The translations under genes were made by a program, and so were the position numbers. The notes under the pieces are model-generated. The model saw only the letters and a list, made by a program, of their open reading frames with translations. It ran no database searches and was not told where the DNA came from. A stretch of 64,000 nt of DNA from contig NC_053415.1 of the NCBI RefSeq assembly GCF_016859285.1, positions 22,463,501 through 22,527,500 on the forward strand, written 5' to 3'. This document shows positions 27,892-40,162 of this stretch, piece by piece. Source of the DNA: Xiphias gladius (Eukaryota; Chordata; Actinopteri; Istiophoriformes; Xiphiidae). How positions within the stretch are numbered: position 1 is the first letter of the stretch; each line of letters opens with the position of its first letter.

Positions 27892-27897
27892 TTTATT
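27892..27897 (-). terminator. hacd2: Candidate hacd2 polyadenylation signal (AATAAA on minus strand)
   Basis: The plus strand reads TTTATT, giving AATAAA on the minus strand, 635 nt past the hacd2 stop codon. I saw no other canonical AATAAA between it and the stop. It would give a 3' UTR of about 0.65 kb. Transcript ends are needed to confirm it. Confidence 0.4.
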
Positions 27898-28531
27898 GGA
27901 CTAAATTAGGAATGTAATCAAACCTTTGACTGAAACGAATGAAAGAAAACAAAAAAACGGATCTGGACCAACAAACAAACTGTAGATGCAAAACCTACAG
28001 ACAACCTAGTTGCAGTGCTAGTCTTCACATTATTCTTTCTGTAGTGTAGTAAAGGATAACTGCTTCTTAAAAAGACCAAAAGACGAGCCCTGGGTGAGGT
28101 GAGAAACCTATTAGGGATTTTCTATAGTGTTATTTAAAAGGAGGTTATAGATTCTATTAGTGCGCGATTTAGTTCAAAGCTTTGCTGTGAGTGAATTCGG
28201 CTCACTGCTCGCGTGGCAGCTCAACTGTATCCAAGTGAAAATACAGTACCGTTGTAGCAGCAAGGTCTTTGACTATACAAAAGTACCTGCAGTTTGTTCA
28301 TAAATAAAAACAACAACAAAAATAACACCAGTTCGTTCATGATTTGTGAGCATCTATACAACCCAGACAACGGCTGGACAAAAATTACGATGCTTGACAA
28401 TTGGATCATCTGCCAGGCCCGTTCTGGCAGTTTGAAAACTGGTCGGGTTTTGTGTTTCAATAAGCAGACATGGTTTTGTTCCTCTTCCGTTGGTTGTTTT
28501 GGTTTCTTCGCCCTTGATCAGATCCGTCTGA

Positions 28532-28614
28532 TCACTCCACTTTGCTGTAGTCTTCTACGTGGCCCAGCACCTTCTTCCTCTGTCGTATCATGTGGAAGTA
28601 AAGCTGAGGGAAGA
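28532..28614 (-). CDS. hacd2: hacd2 coding exon 7 (C-terminus and stop)
   Basis: Acceptor CCCTCAG, then a frame reading [14 protein letters not shown] followed by [12 protein letters not shown] and [11 protein letters not shown] is the conserved end of the last membrane helix in HACD1/2. The basic tail is a plausible ER-retention type tail. Confidence 0.93.
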
Positions 28615-31600
28615 CTGAGGGGAGGCAGAGGAAGATCAGTATGTGGAAGAGAGACTTCAACATCAAACTACAACAGCAACTGGATCGACCAAAAGACACA
28701 GGCTTCCTTCCTTTTTATAATTTTGCAAGATACCTCTACAAAAGTGCACTGCATTCACCACAGAACAGAAACAGGAAGCATCGTCCTCCAGTTCGACTTC
28801 CATTGTCACGTAATTATGAGACAAACTATTACTTACTAATTATGTGATAGATTACCTCATAATCATATCCCATCATATATGACACTGCCTGATTCAATTC
28901 TCATACGGTGATGACTGTTGAGGGGTGATCAAACTGAACGCAAGTGGCATCACTGCAAACACAGTCAACGGAAAAATGCAAGATGCATATTTGTTGCAAA
29001 AATTAGGGAAGTTGAAGGTATTTCAGCTAAAATTCATGCCAATCATTAGCATTTACGATTCAAATGAATTAAGTGCAAAGACAAGAGGAAAAAGGAAAGA
29101 GATTGGATGGAAGCCACCGAAAATTCCTGTAAATTTTGACATTAGTCAGAATCTGAGCTGCCACACAAACACACCACAAGCAGAATCCTCACACACACAC
29201 ACAGTTGCTGTGTCTGTTGCCAGCTACAGTAGCTATAACTAACGTTTACACAGGGAATTAACGGGGATTGCAAAAAACACTGAAGCGGTCAAATAAAAGC
29301 GAATAACGCAAGGTAAAGAAATTACCTTTGTGTTCCGACTCAAAATCCCTTGAGGCCATGTTTACATTTTCTCTAAATTATGAAAAAGATCTTGTAATTA
29401 GGAGATACCGATGATGCTAAATCACAATTACAGGAAAATGTCTCCAATTTTTCTTTTGCATCGCACTGCATATTTGTGATTTAAAGCAAACTCTTAGTGG
29501 GCGCACGATATTGTTGCTGCATGTTTACTGTCGCTACCAGAGCGGAAAAAAAGCAACATCTGTTTGTTGACTTACGGGGAATGTAGGAGATCATGACGAG
29601 GATGAGGAAGGTGTAGTAGTCGAAGGAGAAGTTGTACTTGTTGGGGAGAGTGACAGAGTACAGGCCTGTCTTCTGCACGTACGGCAGCGCTGCATAGATA
29701 GTCAGCAGTTCCCCAGTCACTCCCATGGGATACAGCACAATGAAAAAGGTGTACCTGCAGGAGAGGGGTTTGTGAGAGAGAAGGCAAGGGACTGAAATAA
29801 TAAATCATACAGCTTCGTTACTCAATGCTTCTGCAACATAAGGGGTGGGCGGTATAGCTGGTATGAATAGCAAAACACAGAGTGAGATATCATAAGGATT
29901 TGACTTTTTTTCTGTTTGCACCACAAGCTGCACGTTACCCAGTGCAGCTCCAAACTTAAGCAATGTCAGTGATAGGCCAGTAAAAACGTGAACATACACT
30001 TGTGCTTTTCACTGAAACAAAACACATTTTCCTTTGAAGAAAATGTGGGTGAAGAACACTTCTACATAAGCACAACCAAATGATGAAGAATGTGGTCCAA
30101 AAAAGGCAATTCGTTATAAAAAAAAACAAAAAAATGCAAGAGAGACTCAAAAAATTGTTTCCAGAGGCAGCAATACGAGCAACATTTTTCATTAAGTGGA
30201 GGGGTACGAGGGATGTTTGAGTATGTGCTCAGGCTCTGACACAAGTAATTCAAGTAGGCAATGATTCAAGCAAAACATTGCCTAAAACCCTGACAGACTG
30301 CTGTCCTTTAAAGGAAAGCCAGCCATGGAAGGACATCTAAACACCATAACAGTGCATTTGAGTAACGACACGGTGCAGATTCTAACTGTCGACAGAGACG
30401 CGTTAAAGTAATAGTGAAAAGGCTGCATTCAGTTTTAAATCCCAAACCATAAACAAAATTCCAAAGTTGCACTGCAGCAGCTGTGAGAAAGTGGAGCAAA
30501 CAGACAAAATTACATTATTGGATCCAAACTCTAAATGTGATAAAAATATTAGGCCATACCATGTGCTTCTCGACGAGAAAGTTGAAGAATGCAAATAAAA
30601 AGGATATAATACTGCCTCTGCGTGCCTCTAAATTTTTAATGCTAGGGCTGTTGAGGGATTAGGCCTTCTGAGGAGAAAGCTCGCAATTTAGTATGAGAGA
30701 TACACTGAGCTCCGTTTTCTTCTACAGAGAGAATGAAGATCAAATAGAGAAAATAAAAAGTTCTGCCTCTTCTTTAACTAGCGCTCCAAACCCAGTCACT
30801 GTCTTCTGAGCCTTCGCTGAATTTTCCACGGGTGCACAACCAATTTTTCTCTCTCTCAGGCTGCAACTCAAACCAAAAGTCAAATACCAATATAGCGACG
30901 GTCTAATTTGCTGCCAAGCAACAACGACCACAGGGGGGGAGGCACTTAACAACTGTTGCCTTGGTTGTAGACAAAGATGAATGCCATTAGGCGGACAGAT
31001 TTTCTGTAGGCTTGATTTTGGTTTGTTTTTTTGAAACTGATCCGTGTATCTTTAGCATCGACAAAAACAACTACTTAAACAATGCAGTGATTCTCAAAGT
31101 GGCTGCTGATTAATTTCTGCCAATTAACTAATCGTATAAACACATACAAAAGTCTTTGTTTCACATAACATAGTAAGCCAACCCTCTCACTTACATCAGT
31201 GATTAATGTTGTCTTAACATCTGTATCGTTGTTTTGCAAAAGTGGAGCTGAAGCAATTAGTTGAAGTGACAGAAAACTAATCAGCAACTATTTTTCTAAT
31301 CCAGTCATCGTTTTAATCACTTTGTGAGCAAGAAAGGCCAAACAATCAATGATTCCAGCCTCTCAAATGTGAGGTTTGGTTGCTTTTCTTTGTCATATAT
31401 CACTGTAAATTTAAGATCTCTGGGTTTAGAACTGTTGGTCAGACAAAACAAGAAGTTTGAGGACGTTACCTTGGGCTTGAGAACATTGTGATGGGCATTT
31501 TTTCTCTACCATTTGCCATTTCGTAGACTACACGCTTAATTGACAGAAAAAAATCAATAATGAAAATAATAATTTGTTTCTGTCTCAGTACAGTATCAAG

Positions 31601-34019
31601 ATGATAAATCATGGCTTTAAATAAGGAGATATCTAATCACAGCATCTTACTTGAATAAGAATCTGACTCAAGTATTCTTCAGTACTCAGTCTAACGGACA
31701 TAATTCATTTATTCAGTATTCTCCAACTATTGAGGCTTGACACAACTCTTTTAAAATCATCTCATCTTGAAATGATTGCTCAGGCATGTACTTCAGCAGG
31801 TACACTTAGTGTACAAATGTCCCCTGCTCTGACACTGCCCTCGGGCTGAGTTTCCTACCTTGCCCATTTGATGAGGTATGGCAGGTGATTGAGCAGGCTG
31901 AAGGTGTAGAAAGAGTAGCGGATGATCTCCGTGACGGTCCAGGCTGTGACAAACAGTAGCACGCTGTCCTCGCTCTGCACCTGCAGAAACACACACACAC
32001 ACACACACACACACGGGATGATGGGAGGAGGACCGAGGAACAGACGGGCTTGCATCATGCCGCAGTAGTTACTCTACTGTAGGCTAATCCAGACTTCCCA
32101 TCACAGAACCATGCTGTTTGTTTTCAGATGCTCAGGGATCAGATCACACTGCAGACCGCTGGTCACTATCCTCAGATATTAGAATAAAAGCAATGCAAAT
32201 AGGATGTTAAAAAGAAAGGCACACTCCTGATCACACACTCGCAATATAAATACGGTTTCCATACACATACACGCAGAAGGGAATGAGAGAACAGCTTGAG
32301 AAAAACGTCAGTACAGCATCATACAAAGACACACAAAGGAAACAAAGCATTTCAAACACGAATTGTTATTCACTGTAATAAAATTCAGCAGATCCATTCC
32401 TGCAACCCTATAGCAAGACCTCCTGGCGTTACTTACAGATTTACTCCTTGCCAAACTAATCCAATCCAATCTATCAACAGGGCAAACAGTACATCGACTG
32501 GTCACTTTTGAACACGAACCCCGGGATCTATTTACATTGCTGTGTCGTTCATACCAAGCGAATTAGACAGACTGAGAGAGAAACTCATCCTACCTCCCTG
32601 ACGCTGTGTGTGACGGCCCAGGTGAGGAAGACCCGGGACATGACCTGGAATCCAGTCAGGACCACGGAGGACGGTACAATTCCTGGGATACGAGACAAAA
32701 GACAAACCCTTAATATATAGGGATGAAAGAACATTGGTCACACGTGTTAATTAGCTTGTCTGCTTGTGTGTGTGTGTGTGAGCATTCCCGACATGTTGTC
32801 ACTGGCAAGGTTCTCACTATTTTCAATGTTTTCTTTTTTCAAGACATCCAGGACATTTTCAAAAACCCAGAGAGTGGAACGTCGCTTTTTTTAAGTTTAA
32901 TTTCAAAGCGTTACGATGAGCACACTCCGCAGATATTTAGATGCTGAAGATTCCCAAAACAGTCAGTTATTTGATTAGCCGCCAGACAGAAAATCAAACT
33001 GATCTTTTCCGCTCCTCAGCTGTGAGTATCTGAGAAACAGGAACCAAATCCCCACATTTGAGCTGTTTGAAGATGTCAGTTTGGGCCTATGGAAATGTTT
33101 TTATGGGAACTTTTCAGTTTTTTCTGTTTTCTGGAAGGTAATCATCATCAATAATGAACAAATTAGTTATTGGGAGCCCTGGTTTGGATATTAAAAGAAG
33201 CGATGCCCATTTCCAATACACTGGATCAGTATTGACACTGGCACGGCCCCAACTAAAAGAATTGGGTTTTAGTCAAAAACAGTCTGTTCACAATAAATAT
33301 TTTTTCTAAGATACTGCAGTAAATTGTAAATATGTGATTTCATAAACGTTCTACAAATAACTAAACAAATAAATAATGGGAAGTTGTTCAAGCCTAACAA
33401 GGCGTTGTGTGTGTGTGTGATATGTAGTCATGTGTAATAGTCTAATTTAAATTAGGTATCCGAGGAGAAAAATTTGATCGATGCGTGCCATTGCTGAGAC
33501 TAATTTCCCTTTTTGTTTTTTCTTTCGCTTCTGGAGACCTGGGCCTCAGAAGTTAAATGTTTCTTCAGCTATATATCATTGCATTTTACATGAAATGTAA
33601 TTTTTGAAAAAATAATTAATTGAACCCAATTGGGGTAATAAATAAAATGGGTAATAATAATAATAATGGTTGTCACATAGAAGGGAGTGCTTGACTGGGA
33701 AAAAAAAATTCCACAAAAAGCATGTCCAAAAAAACAGGAAACATAGGAGGAGATATTGGACAATGAAAAAAAAAAAGCGTTTTAAAAAGAAAACTGATGC
33801 TCTGCTTATTAATAAATATGTTAGACACATCAAATGGTTTGATGAAATACCGTGTGCTCAGGAGTGTTGATGCAGTATCTTTTACTGGCCAGTAGAGAGG
33901 AACCTAGAGCTGCTGGTTTGCATGTGTGTGTGTGGTTCCGTGTGTCCGTGTGTGTGTGTCCGTGTGTGCGTGTGTCCGTGTGTCCGTGTGTGTGTCCGTG
34001 TGTGTCCGTGTGTGCGTGT

Positions 34020-34055
<36 letters not shown>

Positions 34056-37000
34056 ATGCTCTGAGTGGATGGCAGCAGCAGGGAGCCTGCTTGCAGTGGG
34101 AAAGGTCAGCTAGCTTTGGCTTCAAATCCCAGATAATGAAGAAATCGGACTGTGAACCACGGCGAGGCAGCCAGGCCAGAGCTGGTCTCTCCACATCACA
34201 TTAACACCACGAGAGCTTCTCGGCTCTCTCCTTGGCAAACACTTCAAATATGAAAAGGTTGTGTTTGTCTGTACATCTGTGCTATAACTTGTCAAATAGC
34301 TTAAAAGGACTTCTGACTATCAATGACTTAAATTTTTAATTTCACCTCAAAGTGCAGAAATCCCTGGACGGTGTTTGGTTAGGGTAAGACCTGGTGACAG
34401 CAAAGGCCATGAGATATGACTAACATCATTTTGGCATCGTGAATTGATGTGAATAGTCAAATTTAAAATGGAAATATGTGGAATTCACATCTCAACAAAA
34501 TCTAAACTTAAGCGTGGATATTTTTTGATTAATGGTTTCATATAACCTAATACCATACGTACTTTAATCATAATATCCACTATGTAATTACAGATATCTT
34601 AAATGAACATTGTGACTCACTGGAATGAGAGACACAGCACAACATGAGGTGATGATAAAATGGTTTTTGATACTCTCTCTGAAGTGATCTGTACTGACAC
34701 TGAGGTTTTTACTGGTAACAGAGAGCAGCGTAGGTGAGGGTGGAGGTTGTAGAGAGACTCACCTACAGCACAGTGCAGTATCTGCGAGAGGAAAAGATAA
34801 GAGAAAATGACTCAATATGCTGGAAATCATTTGGAGACCATTCTAAATATTATTATTATCACTGATTTCCCATTAACACATCTCAAGACATACCTGAAAA
34901 GGAATTTTGTGAATGCGCACAACTTCATTACACAAAAATTAACTTAGTATTTCTAAATAATGTGTCATGTGTGTCTGAATAAACTTGACTGACAATGTTA
35001 AGACTGACTTAATACCATAGTGCCTGTAGTGTTCAATCTGTGCACGGACCATTTCATGAATGGAAGATACTGATGGAAGACAAAGCTAAGCCTCCTATTA
35101 CTGAGCCACAGTGTGTCTGGACAGGATCACTGGAACACCTCGTGTTGCTCAGCCCCTGGACAGTTAAGACACGTGTGTGTCAGTGTGTGTCAGCCGAACA
35201 TGCCAGGCTGATATGTTACAGCGGACATACCGAACACTGTACAGATAACAGGCCTGTCAAATTCAGTGCCGCTGCACATCCAGACCTGAATCCAACACTC
35301 AATCAGATTTTATTGACCTGATGCTTTTTCTAGCAGCTGAAAAAGTCCTGGATTCATAAATAAACCAAATTTTCGCTGAAACATTTATCAATTAAGCAAC
35401 ATGAACACAAACGTCAAAATCCTGACAGTGGTTTTCCATAAATCATTCACTCCAGTGTACTGCTTGGACCGCTGATAGAACAACTGCCCTGTAGAATCAT
35501 TAAATGAAGTAATTTATTAATAGGTTAATCGAATGCTAAAAACATTAATGTTGGATTAATAGAAATAAATATGATTGTTGCATCCCCAATATCTGGATAT
35601 ATAAATCAGTTAAGTGCTGATTAGACAAATGATAGTTTTCTCTGAAATACTGCCACATCATATATACTGTACATACTGCATTCAATGAACTACATTGTGA
35701 TGGTTGATTTGGTCAATAATCGTCCGGCTCTTTGTGCTTATCTCACCTCCAAAATAGCTCCAGTCTGAAAGAACTTCAGAGGCCTCTCTATCGAGTAGTA
35801 CAGCCCGTGGTAGCTTCCTCTGGCTAGGTAAGCTCTGACCAGGCCCACAGCTATCACCAGCCACCTGGACAGCAGAGGAAAAGAAAATATCTCAGGATGG
35901 TCATCGCACATACTATTCTGAGATAGTATTTGCCAGATGATCTCAGTAGGATCATTTGTTGGATGTTGCTGTCAAGGCCCCCTGTTAGCTGCTTATTTGA
36001 AACTTGCGATGAAAATACGTCTCGGGCAGGACTGCAACTGTTTCACAGTTGAACAAGAAGCTTAAAATTTATTATAGTGGAGTAAATACTATTCAACAAT
36101 ACATTTTGAACACTACAAGGGCATTCACACCTGTAATTTATGCCAGCAAGGAAAGCTATTTGTGCAAATGTGATGAAATATACACAAATGCAGATATACA
36201 ATATGTTAATTATTTTAATATCGGTCATAAGCGGTCATAATTTGACATCATATCTCTGATCATTAATCCACTAATTAGATCGGAAGTCATATGAGTCATG
36301 TTTTTGATTTTTACGCAGATATTAAAAACTAGGTGTAAAGTTCATATTGAGCCAGATTTTTATGGATGGAGAACTGATATGGGTTTCACCACATACAATT
36401 AAAAAATGATCATGACAATGTAATGGTGCAATGCAATGCATTACACCATTCAGGTTCTGCCCGTCTCCCTCCACAACTGTCTGAGTGGTGCTAGAGGAGA
36501 CCTGAGCAGGGCGGAGGTTTCAGTTCACACTTTGGTTTCACAGACTGAAGAAAGTGACCTGCATGTAATAGGCCTCAATAATCAGATCAATAATAGGGTC
36601 ACTTTAGCAGAAACTGAGCAGGCCTGCTCGGCGGCTACAGCAGCATCTGAATGCAGACACCCCATTTGAGCAGGGAAAACGTGCACGTACAACACCCTGA
36701 CTTGTGCTCAGTACAAAGCAAGCACTGTATAACCTATGAACACCGAGTGGGACACAATGTGACCTAACTGGTTGGAACAGTGAGAAAAACAACACCCACC
36801 ATTCAATTGTGCAACAGTCTAAGAATCAGTGCAATAAAACACGCACAGAGATTTCTCAATTCGTGGTTCAGGACCACTACTTTTGATTTACGCAAGTATC
36901 TGGGACAGGCAACAGAGGTCATAAAATGTGCATCTTGTGCATATCCAGCCTACTTTAATACAAGTCTAACTGTAATCGTTCAAATGCAAAATGCAGTCCC

Positions 37001-38212
37001 ATAACATCCATCAGAAAAGTTATTTCTAGATGGCGTTTGATCATGCAAATAATCTCTGTGCATAGTTATATCTAAATACCAAAGCTGTTCATTTATAATT
37101 GCAGATACTGAACGATTAAAGTATAGTTTATACTTCTACTTCTTCAAGGGAAACCTTACAGGTAACGTCCCGTCTTAGTTTCAAACAAACTCACTGGTCC
37201 CTTCTTACTCAAACAGTCATTTATTCTTCAAACATCCCCCCTAGCAACTTTCAGTAATATAGGTGTCGTAACTGGGGCTGCAACTGATAATAATAATAGC
37301 AGCATATCCTCACTTTTGAGGAGTCTGCGAATATTAGACAGTTTTGCTGAATCTATAACAACTGAATCTATTAATCCATTATCAGCATTGTTGCAGATGA
37401 ACTTTTTTTCTATACCCTAATCAGCTGTTTCTGGTTTAGTCCTAACTTTTTTTCTTATCCGGTTAAAATGACATCTTAATTTAAATCCTACGTGGCCTGT
37501 TAGAGGTAACCAATAAGCCCTTTTGGTGGCTCTTTTTCCTCTCCCTTGAAATAACTTAGCTATTATAGTTATTTCTATGTCATTTATTTGATTGTAACTT
37601 AAAACTCAAACTCGGTCGCTGCCCCGCGAAATTAACATGACAATGCAAGATGACAACCCACACTTTCTGGAAGAAAAAACAAAAGAAAAAAAAGACAGAC
37701 AGCAGACAATAAACCAGCTGTCCTTATATTTCTGTATTGTATGGGGTGGCGACCGGTCAGTCACAATTACAGTCCCACGCCAGGTGGTGTTCTGCTGCTC
37801 GTCTAGCGTTAATCTGTGTAAGCCGTCGGGCGTTGGGAAGCACACCCGAATGTATTTCACTACACAGCATGCTAGCAGCGCCTCTGATAATAACGCCACA
37901 AAATTAGCAGATTAATAATCCAAAAATAACATTACAGCGGGGAAATCTTGCTCCCATTATTCAGTCCTGTCTCGCTCAACCGCGCGCACACACACACGCA
38001 GGCAGGCAGGCAGGCAGGCAGACACACACACACACACACACAAGCAGCAGCAGCAGCAGCATTAGCATGAGGAAACACGCTACATACCCCGCCGTCATAA
38101 CAACGTTGTAAATGACCAAGTAGGCCGTCGCCAGGGCACCGGGTCCCTTCTTCTTCTTCGGGGCCACATCGCTGTGGGCTGCCTTGCTGGTCCCCGGAAC
38201 AGCGGCCGACAT
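28532..38212 (-). CDS. hacd2: hacd2: very-long-chain (3R)-3-hydroxyacyl-CoA dehydratase 2, complete gene, 7 coding exons
   Basis: HACD2 is a multi-span ER membrane enzyme. It performs the third step of very-long-chain fatty acid elongation, dehydrating 3-hydroxyacyl-CoA to trans-2-enoyl-CoA, working with ELOVL elongases. The coding exons are 38088-38212, 35747-35864, 34763-34781, 32594-32682, 31859-31980, 29576-29754 and 28532-28614. They sum to 735 nt with consistent phases and GT/AG borders, giving 244 residues plus stop. The protein follows human HACD2 closely, for example [29 protein letters not shown] and [12 protein letters not shown]. The active-site pair of this family, Tyr and Glu in the pattern YPxGxxxE, is present as Tyr166 and Glu173 in exon 6. 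The C-terminus ends in a short charged tail rather than the mammalian one. The gene lies tail-to-head with adcy5 on the same strand, as in mammals, and head-to-head with stam2. Confidence 0.95.
29576..29754 (-). CDS. hacd2: hacd2 coding exon 6 (active-site Tyr/Glu)
   Basis: 179 nt, entered in phase 2. It reads [17 protein letters not shown], then [12 protein letters not shown] and ILVMISYIP. It carries the catalytic Tyr166 and Glu173 (YPMGVTGE). The donor is CCCC/GTAAGT. Confidence 0.95.
31100..31572. mobile_element. GCTGCAAC-family MITE in hacd2 intron 5
   Basis: Internal text tctcaaatgtgagg, agaactgttggtcagacaaaac and gatgggcattttt matches the copies at 39499 and 41072. Confidence 0.65.
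31859..31980 (-). CDS. hacd2: hacd2 coding exon 5
   Basis: 122 nt encoding [20 protein letters not shown], then [20 protein letters not shown], near-identical to human HACD2. The acceptor follows a (CA)n tract, so the polypyrimidine stretch on the minus strand is largely TG. The donor is AAG/GTAGGA. Confidence 0.95.
31987..32014. repeat. (CA)n microsatellite beside hacd2 exon 5 acceptor
   Basis: About 13 CA units starting 6 nt upstream (minus strand) of the exon 5 boundary, forming part of the TG-rich acceptor tract. Confidence 0.95.
32594..32682 (-). CDS. hacd2: hacd2 coding exon 4
   Basis: 89 nt encoding [18 protein letters not shown] followed by [11 protein letters not shown], a conserved membrane segment of the family. 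The acceptor is TATCCCAG and the donor GAG/GTAGGA. Confidence 0.95.
33919..34054. repeat. GT-rich compound microsatellite in hacd2 intron 3
   Basis: (GT)n interspersed with CCGTGTGT and GCGTGTGT units, ending in pure (GT)15. It is polymorphic-type DNA. The C-V and H-T rich frames across it are artefacts. Confidence 0.95.
34763..34781 (-). CDS. hacd2: hacd2 coding exon 3 (19-nt microexon)
   Basis: A 19-nt exon reading ILHCAV plus the first base of a Gly codon. It is flanked by a pyrimidine-rich acceptor (CTCTCGCAG) and a perfect donor (GTGAGT). It supplies exactly the residues (human ILHCAIG) missing between exons 2 and 4, and its length restores the frame. It is too short for any open-frame caller. 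Confidence 0.9.
35747..35864 (-). CDS. hacd2: hacd2 coding exon 2
   Basis: 118 nt encoding [20 protein letters not shown], then [19 protein letters not shown]. This matches human HACD2 ([14 protein letters not shown]). The acceptor is CTGTCCAG and the donor GAG/GTGAGA. Confidence 0.95.
37276..37402. repeat. GCTGCAAC-family fragment, internally deleted
   Basis: Begins ggggctgcaactgataataa and ends near ttaatccattatcagcattg then ttgcag, consistent with the two ends of the family joined by a deletion. Confidence 0.45.
37992..38061. repeat. Compound microsatellite (CA)n-(GGCA)n-(CA)n-(CAG)n in hacd2 intron 1
   Basis: Short CA, GGCA, CA and CAG runs follow one another, beginning 27 nt inside intron 1 from the exon 1 donor. 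On the transcribed (minus) strand it reads CTG, TG and TGCC repeats. Confidence 0.85.
38088..38212 (-). CDS. hacd2: hacd2 coding exon 1 (start codon)
   Basis: The ATG at 38210-38212 opens [13 protein letters not shown], then a lysine-rich linker and [20 protein letters not shown], the first membrane helix, as in human HACD2. An in-frame upstream ATG at 38354-38356 exists. The internal start is chosen because homology begins there. The donor is GCGGG/GTATGT at 38087. Confidence 0.92.
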
Positions 38213-38622
38213 CGCTGCAACCCTCAACGGTCTTTGGTGCCGGACAACGGCGGCTGTCAGGTTCAGCGAGTCGGGGGGGGGGGCCAGGAAGTGTCGTCCT
38301 GAAGCGAGATGGTTCACTCTCCCGTAATTCCGCCTTGGCTTTTGAGACGCTTTCACTCAAAAATCACCTTGAAAATCGGTCCTTTCAGTGTGCGACCCAA
38401 TCAGTTTATTAAAGGTATTTATGTTGAATATTTATATTCGCGCTAATTAAATCTGGCCGCTCTGTCCCTCCGGGCGCCCGTGAACTTGATTGGGACCAGT
38501 TGAACAGGAACTATCTTGACCTGAGCGTTTGATCTTTGTCGATTCCTCTGATGGTGGAGAGACTCTCTTTGAGAAGCGCGCCCCCTAAAGCGCGTCCCAG
38601 ACTCCGGAACTACATTACACTC

Positions 38623-38775
38623 ACTTGGCAGTTTATTAGGTACACTTACTGCACATGTATCTAAAACCAATACGCTCTAACACAACAGTTCTGCAATAAC
38701 TCCCACCTCCCTGACAGTTATAATGGTCCGTTTTAATTGAAACTGTTTAAAAGAGGTTTTCATTAATCTCCTAAA
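38623..38775. repeat. Dispersed repeat (TTATTAGGTACACTT type)
   Basis: ggcagtttattaggtacact, then ctctaacacaacagttctgc and the complement of a TGACAGTTATAATGG block. A related copy lies at 45690-45790 (ggtacacttg, ctaatacaacagctc). Confidence 0.5.
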
Positions 38776-38879
38776 ACCCCCCTGGGGCAAAGTTTTGTTG
38801 TTGGTCCCCAGACAAACCCCACTGTATACGTCAGCCCCAGTATTTCCCCAGGCACTCAGAAACCAACCCCTACTCTAGA

Positions 38880-39135
38880 GCTGAAATTATAAGGTGATTA
38901 GTTGATTGGTTGAAACTTAATTGGCAACGATTTTGGTCATTGATGAATCATTTAGGTTTTTTGTGTTTGTTTGTTTGTTTGTTTTGTTTTGTTTGGGTTT
39001 TTTTTTAGAAAAAATTCTATAATATTACTGGTACCAGCGTCTCATGTGTGAAGTATTACTTTTCAGTGATAGTAAACTCAGAATTTTGGGCTTTTCGACT
39101 GTTTATCAACAAAATTTGTCAATGGTTGTAAGTGA
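38880..39135. repeat. GCTGCAAC-family fragment
   Basis: gattagttgattggttg, tctcatgtgtgaag, cagtgatagtaaactcag and cgactgtttatcaac resemble the family. A GTTT run (38967-38995) is inserted. Confidence 0.5.
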
Positions 39136-39498
39136 CAGCAAATGGAAGGCAAAACGATATAACAAACAGTCAGACAAAGACTAATGAGTATAGAAATGAT
39201 ATTAAATATATATGTATATAAACGTTTTTAAGATTATTTATTTATTTGATCATTTCATCTGTTGCTGGTCATCATAGTTAGTGAGATATGCAAATATTGA
39301 GATGTCTGAAATTCATTATGGAATTGTAGGATCCAGTTTATTTTGAGTTTGAAAGTCCAGATACAGTGTATTGGGCTTTTCCTACATCAATTTTGACAGC
39401 TCTTTAAAAAAAAAATCTGTCTCTTGTAAATCCCCTGACTTTATGAACATGCACCACTAAACTGGTTGAGTGGCCCTTTACTAAAAGTTATCCTCAGA

Positions 39499-39834
39499 AC
39501 TGCAACGTTTAGTCAATTACTCGATGAGCTGATCGAAAGAAAATTACTTGCCAACTCTTTTGATAACTGATTAATCAAGTCATTTCCAAGCAAAAATGAC
39601 CAATTTTGATGTCCCAGGTTCTCAAATGTGAGGTGCCTTGTCCTACGTAATAGTAAACTGAATATTTGGGGGTTGTAGTCAAACAAAACAAGACATTTAA
39701 TGATGTCAGCCCCTGCTCTGGAACATTTTAATGGGCATTTTTAAAACTGTTTTCCGATGATTTATAGACCAAAGGGAAAAAAAAATAATCTGAGGAATTG
39801 TCGATAATGAAAATAACTGTCAGTTGCAGCCCTA
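39499..39834. mobile_element. GCTGCAAC-family MITE, near full length
   Basis: Left end actgcaacgtttagtca and right end aactgtcagttgcagccct are inverted complements. The length of about 336 bp and interior motifs define the family used for the other copies. Confidence 0.7.
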
Positions 39835-39844
39835 GTCATCATAT

Positions 39845-40162
39845 TTAATAGCTGGCGTCAAATTCTTTACAGTGATTGACTGTCTGAAGTCTCTGGCCCT
39901 CAATCATCATTAGAACCTGGCGACGCTCCGTCAGAGATGCGGTTTTCCTTGCTTCAGGCTCGTCTTGTGTGCCTTTTGCCTTCAGCCTGATCTTCAGCAA
40001 GTGATCCACATGATCATTTGGATTGAGTTCATGTGACTGACTCTGCCCGTCAGGCCCATTTAAAAAAAAAACCTCCTTGGCTGCCTTGTTTGAATGTTTA
40101 GGATACTTGTCCTGCTGTGTTGTCCTAATCGGGTGAGAGCGTATAGATGCTACAAGGCGCAC
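39845..40162 (-). pseudogene. Possible mobile-element ORF remnant
   Basis: A 105-codon minus-strand frame ending MMIEGQRLQTVNHCKEF, then DASY and stop. It resembles, from memory, a RLQAVIDCKGF-like C-terminus repeated many times in fish genomes. It also contains SQSHELNPNDH, reminiscent of the SQSPDLNP motif of Tc1 transposases. Family not proven. Confidence 0.35.

Larger units (their letters stand above)
28615..38087 (-). other. hacd2: hacd2 introns 1-6
   Basis: The six introns hold no other recognisable gene. Intron 1 (35865-38087) starts with a CA/GGCA/CAG microsatellite (37992-38061) and has a short GCTGCAAC-family fragment (37276-37402). Intron 3 (32683-34762) holds a large GT-rich microsatellite (33919-34054). 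Intron 5 (29755-31858) contains a 31100-31572 MITE copy. The rest is unremarkable AT-rich DNA. Confidence 0.8.

Noticed and set aside
28294..28839. 181-codon plus-strand ORF
   Set aside because: It runs antisense across the hacd2 last exon and 3' UTR. The minus-strand exon is the real coding sequence.
33830..34204. Cys-Val and His-Thr rich ORFs
   Set aside because: Translations of the GT microsatellite.
37932..38360. 142-codon minus-strand ORF overlapping hacd2 exon 1 in another frame
   Set aside because: The overlapping frame starting at 38212 matches HACD2. This one does not and runs into microsatellite DNA.
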